From positions 22,544,005 to 22,608,004 of the forward strand of contig NC_063256.1 of the NCBI RefSeq assembly GCF_019578655.1: a stretch of 64,000 nt of DNA, read 5' to 3'. Below, in pieces: positions 46,601-62,300 of the stretch; position 1 is the first letter of the stretch; every line of letters begins with the position of its first letter. The notes beneath the pieces are model-generated. The model was not told the DNA's origin. It was given only the letters and a program-made list of their open reading frames with translations, and made no database searches. The translations under genes and the position numbers were made by a program. Source of the stretch: Ricinus communis (lineage: Eukaryota; Streptophyta; Magnoliopsida; Malpighiales; Euphorbiaceae).

Positions 46601-49600
46601 ACAACCTCGTAGAAGGGGTAAATTTTTTAATATGAGAAAACAACCCCATAAAAGGGGTATATTTGTCGATAAAAGAATATAACCCGGTAAAACGTGTATA
46701 TTTATGAATTTGACAAAACCAACCCATATTAGTGCTAATAATTTAATATGAGAAAACGACCCTGTAAAAGTGGTTTATTTATCAATACAAGAAAATAATC
46801 CCGTAAAACGTGTACATTTATGAATCTAAGAAAATAACCATGTAAAAGTAGTGTAATTGCGAGTCTGTAAAATAGCCTGGTAGAAGAGGTAAATTATTTA
46901 ATATGAGAAAACAACCCCATAAGAGGAGTATATTTATTAAGATTAAAAAATAACTCCGTTATATGGGGATATTTATCAATCGGAGAAAATAACCCCACAA
47001 TTTATGCATATTTGTGAGTATAGGAAAACAACCCCTTAAATGGGTTAGTTTTAGAGTATGAGAAAATGACCCCGTAAAAGGAGTATATTTGTCGATATAA
47101 GAAAATAAGCACGTAAAACGCGTAAATTTATAGATTTGCCAAAACAACCTCATAATAGTGCTAATAATTTAATGTGAGAAAATGACCCTGTAAAAGTGGT
47201 ATATTTATCAATATAAAAAATAATCCCGTAGAACGTGTATATTTATGAATATGAGAAAAAAATCCCGTAAAAGTAGTGTAATTGCTAGTCTGAGAAAACA
47301 GCCTCGTAGAAGTGGTAAATTTTTTAATATGAGAAAACAACCTCGTAATACGGGGATATTTATCAATCAGAGAAAATAACACTGTAATTTAGGTATATTT
47401 GTGCGTATGAGAAAAGAAACCCTTAAATGGTTTAATTTTATAATATGAGAAAATAACCCCGTAAAACATGTATATTTATAAATTTGAGAAAACAACCCCA
47501 TAATAATGCTAATAATTTAATATGAAAAAACGACCCCGTAAAAGTGGTATATTTAAAAAACCCCATAATAATGTAAATAATTTAATATTACAAAATGACC
47601 CCGTAGAAGTGGTATATTATCAATATAAGAAAATAACCTTGTAAAATGTGTATATTTATGAATATGAGAAAATAACGCCGTAAAAGTAGTGTATCGGCGA
47701 GTCTGAGAAAACAGCCTCGTAGAAGAGGTAAAATTTTTAAAATGAGAAAACAACCCCGTAATACGAGGACTTTTATCAATCGGAGAAAATAACCCCGTAA
47801 TTTTGGTATATTTGTGAGTATGAGAAAACAACCCCTTAAATGGGTTAATTTTATAATGTGAAAAAACAACCCTATAGAAAGGGTATATTTATCGATATAA
47901 GAAAATAACCCCATAAAATATGTATATTTATGAATTTGACAAAACAACACCATAATAGTGCTAATGATTTAATATGAGAAAACGACCCTGTGAAAGAGGT
48001 ATATTTAAAACAACTCCATAATAGTGCTAATAATTTAATATTAGAAATGATCCTGTAAAAGTGGTATCAATATAAGAAAATAACTTCGTAAAACGTGTAT
48101 ATTTATTAATATGAGAAAACAACTCCGTAAAAGTAGTGTACCGGCGAGCCTTAGAAAACAGCCTCGTAGAAGGAATAAATTTTTTAATAAGAGAAAACAA
48201 CCCCGTAAAAGTAGTGTAATGACAAGTTTGACAAAACAGCCTCGTAGAAGGGGTAAATTTTCTAATATGAGAAAACAACCCCGTAATATGGGTTAATTTT
48301 ATAATGTGAGAAAACAACCTCGTAAAAGGGGTATATTTGTCGATATAAGAAAATAACCCCGTAAAACATATATATTTATGAATTTGAAAAAACAACACCA
48401 TAATAGTGCTAATAATTTAATATGAGAAAACGACCCCGTAAAAGTGGTATATTTAAAACAATCCTATAATAGTGCTAATAATTTAATATTAAAAAATGGC
48501 CACGTAAAAGTGGTATCAATATAAGAAAATAACTCCGTAAAACGTATATATTTATGAATATGAGAAAATAACCCCATAAAAGTAGTGTAACGGCGAGTCT
48601 GAGAAAACAGCCTCGTAGAAGGGGTAAATTATTTAGTATGAGAAAACATCCCCGTAATAAGGGGACATTTATCAATCAAAGAAAATAACCTCGTAATTTT
48701 GGTATATTTGTGAGTATGAGAAAACAACCCCTTAAATGGATTAATTTTATAATATCAGAAAACAAACACGTAAAAGGGATATATTTGTCGATATAAGAAA
48801 ATAACTCCATAAAACGTGTATATTTATAAGTTTGACAAAGCATCCCCATAATAGTGCTAATAATTTAATATGAGAAAATGACCCTGTAAAAATGGTATAT
48901 TTAAAACAATCCCATAATAGTGCCAATAATTTAATATGAGAAAACGACCCCGTAAAAGTGGTATATTAATCAATAGAAGAAAATAACCCCGTAAAATGTG
49001 CATATTTATGAATCTGAGTAAACAACTCTGTAAAATTAGTGTAACGACGAGTCTGAGAAAACAGCCTCGTAAAAGGCGTGAATTTTTTAATATGAGAAAA
49101 CAACCCCGTAATACGGGGATATTTATCAATCGGAGAAAATAACACCGTAATTTAGGTATAATTATGCGTATGAGAAAACAACCCCTTAAATGGGTTAATT
49201 TTATAATATGAGAAAATAACCCCATAAAAGGGGTATTTATCGATATAAGAAAATAAACCTGTGAAACTTGTATATTTATGAATTTGACAAAACAACACCA
49301 TAATAATGCTAATAATTTAATATGAGAAAACGACCCGTAAAAGTGGTATATTTAAAACAACCCCATAATAGTGCTAATAATTTAATATTAGAAAACGACC
49401 CCGTAAAAGTAGTATCAATATAAGAAAATAACTCCGTAAAACGTGTATATTTATGAATATGAGAAAACAACCCGTAAAAGTAGTGTAATAGCGAGTCTAA
49501 GAAAGCAGCCTCATAGAAGTGGTAAATTTTTTAATATGAGAAAACAACTCCGTAATACAGGGACATTTATCAATCAGAGAAAACAACCCCGCAATTTTGG

Positions 49601-52600
49601 TATATTTATGAGTATGAGAAAACAACCCCTTAAATGGGATAATTTAATAATATGAGAAAACAACCCTGTAAAAGGGGTATATTTGTCAATATAAGAAAAT
49701 AATCTGTAAAACGTGTATATTTATAAATTTGACAAAACAACACCAAAATAGTGCTAATAATTTAATATTAGAAAATGAACCCATAAAAGTGGTATATTTA
49801 AAATAATCCCATAGTAGTGCTAATAATTTAATATTAGAAAACGACCCGTAAAAGTGGTATATTTATCAATATAAGAAAATAACCCCGTAAAACATTCATA
49901 TTTATGAATCTGAGAAAACAACCCCGTAAAAGTAATGCAACAACGAGCCTGAGAAAATAGCCTCGTAGAAGGGATAAATTTTTTAATATGAGAAAACAAC
50001 CCCGTAATATGGGGATATTTATCAATCGGAGAAAATAACCCCGTAATTTGGGTATATTTGTGCAAATGAGAAAACAACCCCTTAAATGGGTCTATTTTAT
50101 TATATGAGACAATAACCCCGTAAAAGGGGTATGTGTCGATATAAAAAAAATAACCTTGTAAAACATATATATTTATAAATTTGACAAAACAACCCCATAA
50201 TAGTGCAAATAATTTAATATGAGAAAATGACCCCGTAAAAATGCTATATTTAAAAAATTCCATAATAGTGCTAATAATTTAATATTAGAAAACGACCCAA
50301 TATAAGTGGTATATTTATCAATATAAGAAAATAACCTCGTAAAACGTGTATATTTATGAATCTGAGAAAACAACTCTGTAAAAGTAGTGTAACGGCGAGT
50401 TTGAGAAAATAGCCTGCAGAAGGGGTAAATTTTTTAATATGAGAAAACAACCCCGTAATACGGGGATATTTATCAATCGGAGAAAATAACCCCGTAATTT
50501 TGGTATATTTGTGAGTATGAGAAAATAACACCTTAAATGGGTTAATTTTATAATATGAGAAAACAACCCCGTAAAAGGGGTATATTTGTCGATATAAGAA
50601 AATAACCCCGTAAAACATGTATATTTATGAATTTAACAAAACAACACCATAATAGTGCTTATAATTTTATATGAGAAAACGACCCCGTAAAAATGGTATA
50701 TTTATCAATATAAGAAAATTACCGCGTAAAACGTGTATATTGATGAATATGAGAAAACAACCCCGTAAAAGTAGTGTAATTGCGAGTTTGAGAAAACAGC
50801 CTCGTGGAAGGGGTAAATTTTTTAATATGAGAAAACAACCCCGTAATACTGGGATATTTATCAATCGGAGAAAGTAACCCCATAATTTTGATATATTTGT
50901 GAGTATAGGAGAAGAACCCCTTAAATGAGTTAATTTTATAGTATGAGAAAACAACCCCGTAAAAGGGGTATATCTGTGGATATAAGAAAATAACACCATA
51001 AAATGTTTAAATTTATGAATTTAACAAAATAACCCCATAATAATGCTAATAATTTAGTATTAGAAAATGACCTCGTAAAAGTGGTATATTTATCGATATA
51101 AGAAAATAATCTTGTAAAACGTGTATATTTATGAATCTGAGAAAATAACTCCGCAAAAGTAGTGTAACGGCAAGTCTAAGAAAACAGCCTCGTAAAAGTG
51201 GTAAATTCTTTAATATGAGAAAACAACTCCGTAATACTAGGATATTTATCAGTCGGAGAAAGTAACCTCATAATTCTGGTATAATTGTGAGTATGGGAAA
51301 AGAACCCCTTAAATGAATTAATTTTAGAGTATGAGAAAACCACCCCATAAAAGGGGTATATTTGTGGATATAAGAATATAACCTCGTAAAATGTGTATAT
51401 TTATAAATTTGACAAAACAACCCAATAAGAGTGCTAATAATTTAATATTAGAAAAGGACCCCGTAAAAGTGGTATATTTGTCAATATAAGAAAATAACCT
51501 CGTAAACGTGTATATTTATGAATCCGAGAAAACAACTCAGTAAAGTAGCAGTAACCATGAAAGTGTGAGAAAACAAACAAGTAGAAGGAGTAAATTTTTT
51601 AATAAGAGAAAATAACCCCGTAAAACAGGGATATTTACCAATTGAAGAATATAACCCCGTAATTTTGGTATATTTGTGAGTTTGAGAATACAACCCCTTA
51701 AATGGGTTAATTTTATAATATGAGAAAATAACTCCATAAATGGGGTATATTTGTCAATACAAGATAATAACCCCGTAAAACGTGTAAATTTATGAATTTG
51801 ACAAAACAATCCCATAATAGTGCTACTAATTTAATATAAAAAGATGACCCCGTAAAAGTGGTATCAATATAAGAAAATAACTCTGTAAAATGTGTATATT
51901 TATGAATATGAGAAAACAACCCCGTAAAAGTAGAGAAATTGCGAATCTAAGAAAACTGCCTTGCATTAGGGGTAAATATTTTATTATGAGAAAATAACCC
52001 CGTAATACAGGGATATTTATCAATCGGAGAAAATAACACCGTAATTTTGGTATATTTATGAGTATGAGAAAACAACCCCTTAAATGGGTTCATTTTACAA
52101 TATAAGAAAATAACACCGCAAAAGGGTATATTTGTCGATATAAGAAAATAACAAAGTAAAACGTGTATATTTATAAATCGGACAAAATAACCCCATCATA
52201 GTGCTAATAATTTAATATGAGAAAACGACCTCGTAAAAGTGGTAAATATAAAACAACCTCATAACAGTGCTAATAATTTAATATGCGAAAACGCCCCCGT
52301 AAAACTGGTATATTTATCAATATAAGAAAGTAACATCGTAAAATGAATATATTAATGAATATGAGAAAACAACCCCGTAAATGTATTGTAATGGCGAGTC
52401 TGAGAAAACAGCCTTGTAGAAGGAGTAAATTTCTTAATATGAGAAAACAACCCCGTAATACGAGGATATTTATCAATCGGAGAAAATAATCCCGTAATTT
52501 TGGTATATTTGTGCATATGAAAAAACAACCCCTTAAATGGGTTAATTTTATAATATGAGAAAATAACCCCGTAAAAGGGGTATATTTGTCGATATAAGAA

Positions 52601-54051
52601 AATAACCCCGTAAAACGTGTATATTTATAAATTTGACAAAACAATCCCATAATAGTGCTAATAATTTAATATTAGAAAATGACCCGTAAAACATGTATAT
52701 TTATAAATTAGACAAAACAACCCCATTATAGTGCTAATAATTTAATATGCGAAAATGACCTCGTAAAAGTGGTATATTTATCAATATAAGAAAATAACCT
52801 CGTAAAACGTGTATATTTATAAATATGAGAAAACAACCGCATAAAAGTAGTGTAACGGCGAGTGTGAGAAAATAGCCTCGTAGAAAGAGTAAATTTTTTA
52901 TATGTGAAAACAACCCCGTAATACGGCGATATTTATCAATCAGAGAATATAACCCCATAATTTTGCTATATTTGTGAGTATGGGAAAACAACACCTCAAA
53001 TGGGTTAATTTAATATTATGAAAAAATAACCCTGTAAAAAAGGGGTATATTTGTCGAAATAAGAAAATAACCCCATAAAACGTGTAAATTTATGGATTTG
53101 ACAAGACAACCCCATAATAGTGCTAATAATTTAATATGAGAAAACGACCCCGTAAAAGTGGTATCAATATAAGAAAATAACTCCGTAAAACTTGTATATT
53201 TATGAATATGAGAAAACAACCGCGTAAAAGTAGTGTTATTGAGAGTCTGAGAAGACAACCTTGTAGAAGGGGTAAATTTTTTAATATGAGAAAACAACCC
53301 CGTAATACAAGGATATTTATCAATCGGAGAAAATAACCTTGTAATTTTGATATATTTGTGAGTATGAGAAAACAACCCCTTAAATGGGTTAATTATATAA
53401 TATGCGAAAACAACCCCGTGAAAGGGGTATATTTGTTGATATAAGAAAATAACCCCATAAAACGTGTAAATTTATGAACTTGACAAAAGAACCCCATAAT
53501 AGTGCTAATAATTTAACATGAGAAAACGACCCCGTAAAAGTGGTATCAATATAAGAAAAGAATCTCAAAAACGTGTATATTTATTAATATGAAAAACAAC
53601 CCCAGAAAGTATCAGAATTACAGTCCGAGAAAATAGCCCTGTGAAGGGGAAAAATTTCTTAAAAACAGAAAACAACCCCGTAGTACGGGGATATTTATCA
53701 ATCAGAGAAAATAACCCCTTATTTTGGTATATTTGTGAGTATGAGAAAACAACTCCTTAAATGGGTTAATTTTATAATATGAAAAATAATCACAGAAGAG
53801 AGGTATATTTGATGATATAAGAAATAACTCCGTAACACGTGTATATTTGTGAATCACAAAACAACCCTATAATAGTGCTAATAATTTAATATGAAAGAAC
53901 GACCCGATAAAGTGGTATATTTAAAACAACCCCATAATAAGTAATAATTTAATATGAGAAAACAACTGTGAAAAGTGTTATATTTATCAATATAAGAAAA
54001 TAACCCCGTAAAATGTGTATATTTATGAATATGAGAAACAACCCCGTAAAA

Positions 54052-54551
54052 NNNNNNNNNNNNNNNNNNNNNNNNNNNNNNNNNNNNNNNNNNNNNNNNN
54101 NNNNNNNNNNNNNNNNNNNNNNNNNNNNNNNNNNNNNNNNNNNNNNNNNNNNNNNNNNNNNNNNNNNNNNNNNNNNNNNNNNNNNNNNNNNNNNNNNNNN
54201 NNNNNNNNNNNNNNNNNNNNNNNNNNNNNNNNNNNNNNNNNNNNNNNNNNNNNNNNNNNNNNNNNNNNNNNNNNNNNNNNNNNNNNNNNNNNNNNNNNNN
54301 NNNNNNNNNNNNNNNNNNNNNNNNNNNNNNNNNNNNNNNNNNNNNNNNNNNNNNNNNNNNNNNNNNNNNNNNNNNNNNNNNNNNNNNNNNNNNNNNNNNN
54401 NNNNNNNNNNNNNNNNNNNNNNNNNNNNNNNNNNNNNNNNNNNNNNNNNNNNNNNNNNNNNNNNNNNNNNNNNNNNNNNNNNNNNNNNNNNNNNNNNNNN
54501 NNNNNNNNNNNNNNNNNNNNNNNNNNNNNNNNNNNNNNNNNNNNNNNNNNN
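54052..54551. other. Assembly gap of exactly 500 N
   Basis: The satellite lies on both sides. A round 500 suggests a placeholder, so the real missing length is unknown and the array is probably longer than shown. Apparent ORFs spanning it consist of unknown residues and should be ignored. Confidence 0.98.
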
Positions 54552-56133
54552 AATTTTTAATAGAAAACAAACCCGTAAGAGGGGTATATTTATAAATATT
54601 AGAAAATTATCTCGTAATAAGAGGATATTTATCAATCGGAGAAAATAATCCCGTAATTTTGGTATATTTGTGAGTATGAGAAAACAACCCTTAAATGGTT
54701 AATTTTTAGAATATAGAAAACAAACCCAGCTAAAGGGGGTATAATTATTGATATAAGAAAATAACTCCGTGAAACGTGTATATTTATGAATTTGATAAAA
54801 CAACCCCATAATAGCGCTAATAATTTAATATGAGAAAACAACCCCGTTAAAGTGGCATATTTATCAATATAAGAAAATAACCTAGTGAAACGTGTATATT
54901 TATAAATATGAGAAAACAACCCCACAAAAGTAGTGTAATGCGAGTCTAAGAAAATAGCCTCGTAGAAGGGATAAATTTTTTAGTATGAGAAAACTACCCA
55001 CATGTCTGAGGATATTTATCAATCGGATAACCCGTATAGTATATTTGTGAGTATGAGAAAACAACACCCTAAATGGGTTAATTTTAAAATATCGAAAACA
55101 ACCCCGTAAAAGAGGTATATTTGTCAATATAAGAAAATAACTTTGTAAAATGTGTATATTTATGAATATGAGAGCACAACCCCGTAAAAATATTCTAATT
55201 TCGAATATGAGAAAACAGCCTAGTAGAAGGGGTAAATTGTTTAATATGAGATAACAACCTCGTAATACAGAGATATTTATTAATCGGAGAAAATGACCCC
55301 ATAATTTTGGTATTTTTGTGAGTATGAGAAAACAGTCCTTTAAATGGGTTAATTTTATAATATAAGAAAACAACCCCTAAAAGTGATATATTTATCAATA
55401 TAAGAAAATAAACCCGTAAAACGTATATATTTATGAATCTGAGAAAACAACACCATAAAAGTAGTATAATTACGAGTCTAAGAAAACAACCTCGTAGAAG
55501 GGGTAAAATTTTTAATATGAGAAAACAGCCTCATAGAAGGGGTAAATTTTTTAATATGAGAAAACAGCCCCATAATACGGGAATATATATTAATCGGAGA
55601 AAATAACCTCGTAATTTTAGTATATTTGCAAGTATGAGAAAACAACCCCTTAAGTGGGTTAATTTTATAATATGAGAAAACAACACCGTAAAACGGGTAT
55701 ATTTGTCAATATAAGAAAATAACTCCATAAAGGTGTATATTTATGAATATGAGAAAACAACCCCCTAAAAGTAGTGTAATTATGATATGAGAGAAACAGG
55801 GCTCAAGTAGAAGGAATATTTGTTGATAAAGAACCCCGTAAAACGTGTATATTTATGAATTTAAAAAAATCCCATAATAGTGCTAGTAATTAAATATGAG
55901 AAAATGACCCAGTAAAAGTGGTATATTTATCAATATAAGAAAATAAGTTCGTAAAACGTGTATGTTTATGAATCTGAGAAAACAACCGCGAAAAATTAGT
56001 GTAATTGCGAGTCTGAGAAAACAGCCTCGTAGAAAGGGTAAATTTTTAAATATGAGAAAATAACCCCATAACACGGAGATATTTATCAATCGGAGAAAAT
56101 AACCTTGTAATTCTGGTATATTCGTGAGTATGA

Positions 56134-56351
56134 GAAAAAAACCCCCCTTAAATGGGTTAATTTTATAATATGAGAAAACAACCTGGTAAAAAGGATATAT
56201 TTATCAATATAGGAAAATGACCCTGTAAAACGTGTGTATTTAGAAAAAAACCCCCCTTAAATGGGTTAATTTTATAATATGAGAAAACAACCTGGTAAAA
56301 AGGATATATTTATCAATATAGGAAAATGACCCTGTAAAACGTGTGTATTTA
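56134..56351. repeat. Exact 109-bp tandem duplication inside the satellite
   Basis: 56,134-56,242 and 56,243-56,351 read the same base for base (both start gaaaaaaacccccctt and end gtgtgtattta). 109 is not a multiple of 39, so the duplication breaks the monomer phase. It sits where the monomer has an unusual C-run. Perfect identity among otherwise diverged monomers means a very recent event or an assembly artefact. Confidence 0.85.
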
Positions 56352-59300
56352 CGAATCTAAGAAAACAACTCCGTTAAAGTAGTCTAATTGCGAGTCTAAG
56401 AAAACAGCCTCGTAAAACGGGTAAATTTATTAATATGATAAAACAGCCTGGTAGAAGGGGTAAATTTTATAATATTTGAAAACAACCCCGTAATACAGGG
56501 AAATTTATGAATATGAGGAAATAACCTCGTAATTGTGGTATATTTGTGAGTATGAGAAAACAACCCCTTAAATGGGTTAATTTTATAATATGAGAAAACA
56601 ACCCCGTAAAAGGGGTATAATTGTCGATAAAAAGAAATAACTATAAATAAAAGCATGTATATTTATGAATATGAGAAAAGTACCCCACAATAGTGCTAAT
56701 AATTTAATATGAGACAACGATCTCTTAAAAGTGGTATATTTATCCATATAAGAAAATAACTCCACAAAACATGTATATTTATGAATTGGAGAAAACAACC
56801 CCGTAAAAGTATTGTAATTGTGAGTGTGAGAAAACAGCCTCCTACAAGGGGTATATTTTTTAATATGAGAAAACAACCCCGTAATACGGAGATATTTATC
56901 AATCGGAGTAAATAACCCCATAATTTTTGTATATTTGTGAGTATGAGAAAACAAGCCTTTAAATGGGTTAATTTTTTAATATGAGAAAACAAGCCCATAA
57001 AAGGAGTATATTTATCGATATAAGAAAATAACCCTCTAAAACGTGTATATTTATGAATTTGAGATAACAATCCCATAATAGTGCTAATAATTTAATATGA
57101 GAAAACGACCCCGTAAAAGTGGTATATTTATCAATATAAGAAAATAACATCATAAAACCTGTATATTTATAAATCTGAGAAAACAACCCCGTAAAAGTAG
57201 TGTAATTGCGAGTCTAAGAAAAAAGCCTCGTTGAAGGGGTAAATTTTTTATTAAGAGAAAGCAACCTCGTAAGAGGGATATATTTATAAATATTAGAAAA
57301 TAACCCGTAATACGGGAACATTTATCAATCAGAGAAAATAACCGTGTAATTTTGGTATATTTGTGAGTTTGAGAAAACAACTCCTTAAATCGGTTAATTT
57401 TAGTATATAAGAAAACAACCCTGTAAAAGTGGTATATTTGTTAATATAAGAAAATAACTTCATATAATGTGTAAATTTATGAATTTGAGAAAACAACCCC
57501 AAAATAGTGCAAATAATTTAATATGAGAAAACAACTCCGTAAAAGTGGTTTATTTATTAACAGAAGAAAATAACCCTGAAAAACGTATATATTTACGGAT
57601 ATGAGAAAACAACCCCGTAAAAGTTATGTAATTGCGAGTCTGAGAAAACAACCTCGTAGTAGGGGTAAATCTTTTAATATAAGAAAACAACCTCGTAATA
57701 CAGGGATATTTATCAATTGGAGAGAATAACCCCATAATTCTAGTATATACGTCAGTATGAGAAAAAAAATCCCTTAAATGGGATAAGTTTATAATATGAG
57801 AAAACAACCCCGTAAAAGGGGTATGTTTGTCGATATAAGAAAATAACACTATAATACGGGGATATTTATCAATCGGAGAAAATAACATCGTAATTTTGGT
57901 ATATTTGTGAGTATGAGAAAATAATCCTTTAAATGGGTTAATTTTATAATATGAGAAAACAACCTCGTAAAAGTGGTATATTTGTCAATATAGGAAAATA
58001 ACCCCGTAAAACATATATATTTACGAATCTGAGAAAACAACCCCGTAAAAGTAGTGTAATTGCGAGTCTAAGAAAACAGCCTCGTAAAACGGGTAAATTT
58101 TTTAATATGAGAAAACAGCCTCGTAGAAGGGGTAAATTTTTTAATATGTGAAAACAACCCCGTAATATGGGAAAATTTATAAATCTGAGAAAATAATCAT
58201 GTATTTATGGTATATTTGTCAGTATGAGAAAACAATCCCTTAAATGGGTTAATTTTATAATATGAGAAAACAACCTCGTAAAAGGAGTATATTTGTCGAT
58301 AAAAGAAAATAACCTCGTAAAATGTGTATATTTATGAATTTGAGAAAAGAACCCCATAATAGTGCTAATAATTTAATATGAGAAAATGATTCCGTAAAAG
58401 TGGTATATTTATCAATATAAGAAAGTAACCCCGTAAAACGTGTATATTTATGAATCTGAGTAAACAACCCCGTAAAAGTAGTGTAATTTCGAGTATGAGA
58501 AAACAGCCTCCTAGAAAGGGTATATATTTTAATATGAGAAAATAACCCCGTATATGGGGATATTTATTAACCAGAGTAAATAACCCCGTAATTTTGGTAT
58601 ATTTTTGAATATGAGATAACAAGCCTTTAAATGGGTTAATTATATAATATGAGAAAACAATCCCGTAAAAATGGTATATTTGTCGACATAAGAAAATAAC
58701 CGCGTAAAACGTGTATATTTATGAATTTGAGATAATAACCCCATAATAGTGCTAATCATTTAATATGAGAAAATGCCCCCGTAAAAGTGGTATATTTATC
58801 AATATAAGAAAATAACCCCGTAAAACGTGTGTATATTTATGAATCTGAGAAAACAACCCCGTAAAAGTAGTGTAATTGTGAGTTTGAGAAAACAGCCTCG
58901 TAGAAGAGGTAAATCTTTTAATATAAGAAAACTACCCCGTAATACAGGGATATTTATTAATTGGAGAAAATAACCCCGTAATTCTGGTATATTCGTGAGT
59001 ATGAGAAAAGACACCTTAAAAATGGGTTAATTTTATAATATGAGAAAACAACCCCGTAAAAGAGGTATATTTGTCGATATAAGAAAATAACCTTGTAATA
59101 TGGGGACATTTGTCAATCTGAGAAAATAACCTCGTAATTTTGGTATATTTGTGAGTATTAGAAAACAACCCTTTAAATGGGTTACTTTTATAATATGAGA
59201 AAACAACCCCGTAAAAGTAGTGTAATTGTGAGTCTAAGAAAACAACATCATAAAACGGATAAATTTTTAAATATGAGAAAACAACTCTGTAATGCGTATA

Positions 59301-62300
59301 TACTTATCAATTGAAGAAAATAATCCTGTAATTTTGGTATATTTGTGAGTATGAGAAAACAACCCCTTAAATGGGTTAAATTTTATAATATGAGAAAACA
59401 ACTCCGTAAAAGTGGTATATCTGTTAATGTAAGAAAATAACCCCGTCACACGTATATTTAAGAATCTGAGAATACAACCCTGTAAAAGTAGTGTAATTGC
59501 GAGTCTAAGAAACAACCTCGTAGAATGTGTAAATTTTTTAATATGATAAAACAGTCTTGTAGAAGGGGTAAATTTTTTAATATGTGAAAATAACCCCGTA
59601 ATACGGGGATATTTATGAATCTAAGGAAATAACCCCATAATTGTGGTATATTTGTAAGTATGAGAAAACAACCCCTTAAATGGGTTAATTTTATGATATG
59701 AGAAAACAACCCCGTAAAAGAGGTATATTTGTCGATACAAAAAATAACCTCGTAAAATGTGTATATTTATGAATATGAGAAAAGAAAACCATAATAGTGG
59801 TAATAATTTAATATAAAAAAATGACCCTGTAAAAATGGTATATTTATCAATATAAGAAAATAACCCATAAAACGTTTATATTTATGAATTTGAGAAAACA
59901 ACCCTGTAAAAATTGTGTAATTGCGTAGTTGAGAAAACAATTTCTCAGATGGGGTAAATTTTTAAATATAAGAAAACAACCCTATAAAATGTGTATATTT
60001 ATGAATTTGAGAAAACAACCCCATACTAGTGCTAATATTTTAATATGAGAAAACGACCCGTGAAAGTGGCATATTTATAAATATAAGAAAATAACCCCGT
60101 AAAACGTGTGTATATTTATGAATCTGAGAAAACAACCTCGTAAAAATAGAATTATGCAGTCCGAGAAGACAAACCTCGTAGAAGGGAAAAATTTTAAATA
60201 TGAGAAAATAACCCCGTAGTACGGTGATATTTGTTAATCGGAGAATATAATCCCGTAATTTTGATATATTAGTGAGTATGAGAAAACAACACCTTAAATG
60301 GGTTAATTTTATTATATGAGAAAATAATCCTGTAAAAGTGGTATATTTGTTAATATAAGAAAATAACCCTGTAAAACGTGTGTATTTATGAATCTGAGAA
60401 AACAACCCCGTAAAAGTAGTGTAATTGCGAGTCTAAGAAAACAGCCTCGTAGAATGATTAAATATTTCAATGTGAGAAAACAACCTTGTAGAAGGTGTAA
60501 ATTTATTAATATGTGGAAACAAATCCGTACTATAGGGATATTTATGAATATGAGGGAATAACCCCGTAATTGTGGTATATTTGTGAGTATGAGAAAACAA
60601 CCCCTTAAATGGGTTAATTTTATAATATGAGAAAAGAATCCAATAAAAGTGGTATATTTGTCAATATAAGAAAATAACCCCGTAAAACGTGCATATTTAT
60701 GAATCTGAGAAAACAACCCCGTAAAATTAGTGTAATTTCGAGTTTCAGAAAATAGCCTCGTAGAAGGGGTAAATTTTTAAATATGAGAAAACAACCCCTT
60801 AAATGGGTTAATTTTATAATATGAGAAAACAACCCCGTAAAAGTGGTATATTTGTCAATATAAGAAAATAACCCCGTAAAACATGTCTGTTTATGAATAT
60901 GAGGAAACAACCCTGTAAAATTAGTGTAATTATGAATCTGAGTAAACAGCCTCGTAGAAGGGGGAAAATTTTTTAATATGAGAAAACAACACCGTAAGAT
61001 GGGTATATTTATAAACATTAAAATACAACGCCGTAATGTGGAGATAGTTATCAATAGGAGAAAATAACCCCGTAATTTTTGTATATTTGTGAGTATGAGA
61101 AAACAACCCCTAATTGGGTTAATTTTAGAATATGATAAAACAACCCTGTAAAAGAGGTATATTTGTCGATATAAGAAAATAACCCCGTAAAATGTGTATA
61201 TTTATGAATTTGACAAAACAACCCCATAATAGTGCTAATAATTTAATATGAGAAAGCCACCATGTAAAAGTGGTATTTATCAATATTAGAAAATAACTCC
61301 ATAAAATGTGTATATTTATGAATATGAGAAAACAACCCTCTAAAAGTAGTGTAATTACGAGTATGAGAAAGCAGCCTTGTATAAGGGGTAAATTTTTTAA
61401 TATGAGAAAGCAACCTTGTAATACGGGGATATTTATCATTCAGAGAAAATAACCTTGTAATTTGGTATATTTGTGAGTATGAGAAAACAACTCTTAAATG
61501 GGCTAATTTAATAATATGAGAAAAGAACCCTATAAAAGAGGTATATTTATCAATATAAGAAAATAATACCGTAAAACGTGTATATTTATGAATCTGAGAA
61601 AACAACCCCATAAAAGTAGTGTAATTGTGAGTCTTAAAAAACAGCCTCGTAGAAGGGGTAAATTTTTTAAAATGAGAAAACAACCCCGTAAGAGGGGTAT
61701 AGTTATAAATATTAGCAAACAACCCTATAATACAGGAATATTTATCAATGAGAGAAAATAATCCCGTAATTTTGGTATATTTGTGAGTATGAGAAAACAA
61801 CCCCTTAAATGGGTTAATTTTATAATATGAGAAAACAACCCGTAAAAGGGTATATTTGTCAATATAAGAGAATGACCTCGTAAAACGTGTATATTTATGA
61901 ATTTGACAAAGCAACTCCATAATAGTGCTAAAAATTTAATATGAGAATACAACTCCATAAAAGTGGTATATTTATCAATATAAGGAAAGTTACCCCATAA
62001 AACGTGTATATTTATGAATATGAGAAAATAACCACGTAAAAGTAGTGTAATTGCGAGTTTGAGAAAACAGCCTCGTAGAAGGGGAAAATTTTTAATATGA
62101 GAAAACAACACCGTAAGATGGGTATATTTATAAATATTAGAAAACAACGCCGTAATACGGGGATAGTTATCAATAGGAGAAAATAACCCCATAATTTTTG
62201 TATATTTGTGAGTATGAGAAAACAACCCCTTAATTGGGTTAATTTTAGAATATGACAAAACAACCTCGTAAAATATGTATATTTATGAATTTGACAAAAC

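Noticed and set aside
48111..50877. Plus-strand basic frames (for example at 48,111, 49,443 and 50,671) resembling Arg/Lys-rich peptides
   Set aside because: They are the plus-strand reading of the GAGAAAACAACCCCG satellite block (MRKQPRK-type repeats), not genes.
53878..54648. Long frames crossing 54,052-54,551 on both strands
   Set aside because: They consist mostly of unknown residues from the 500-N gap.
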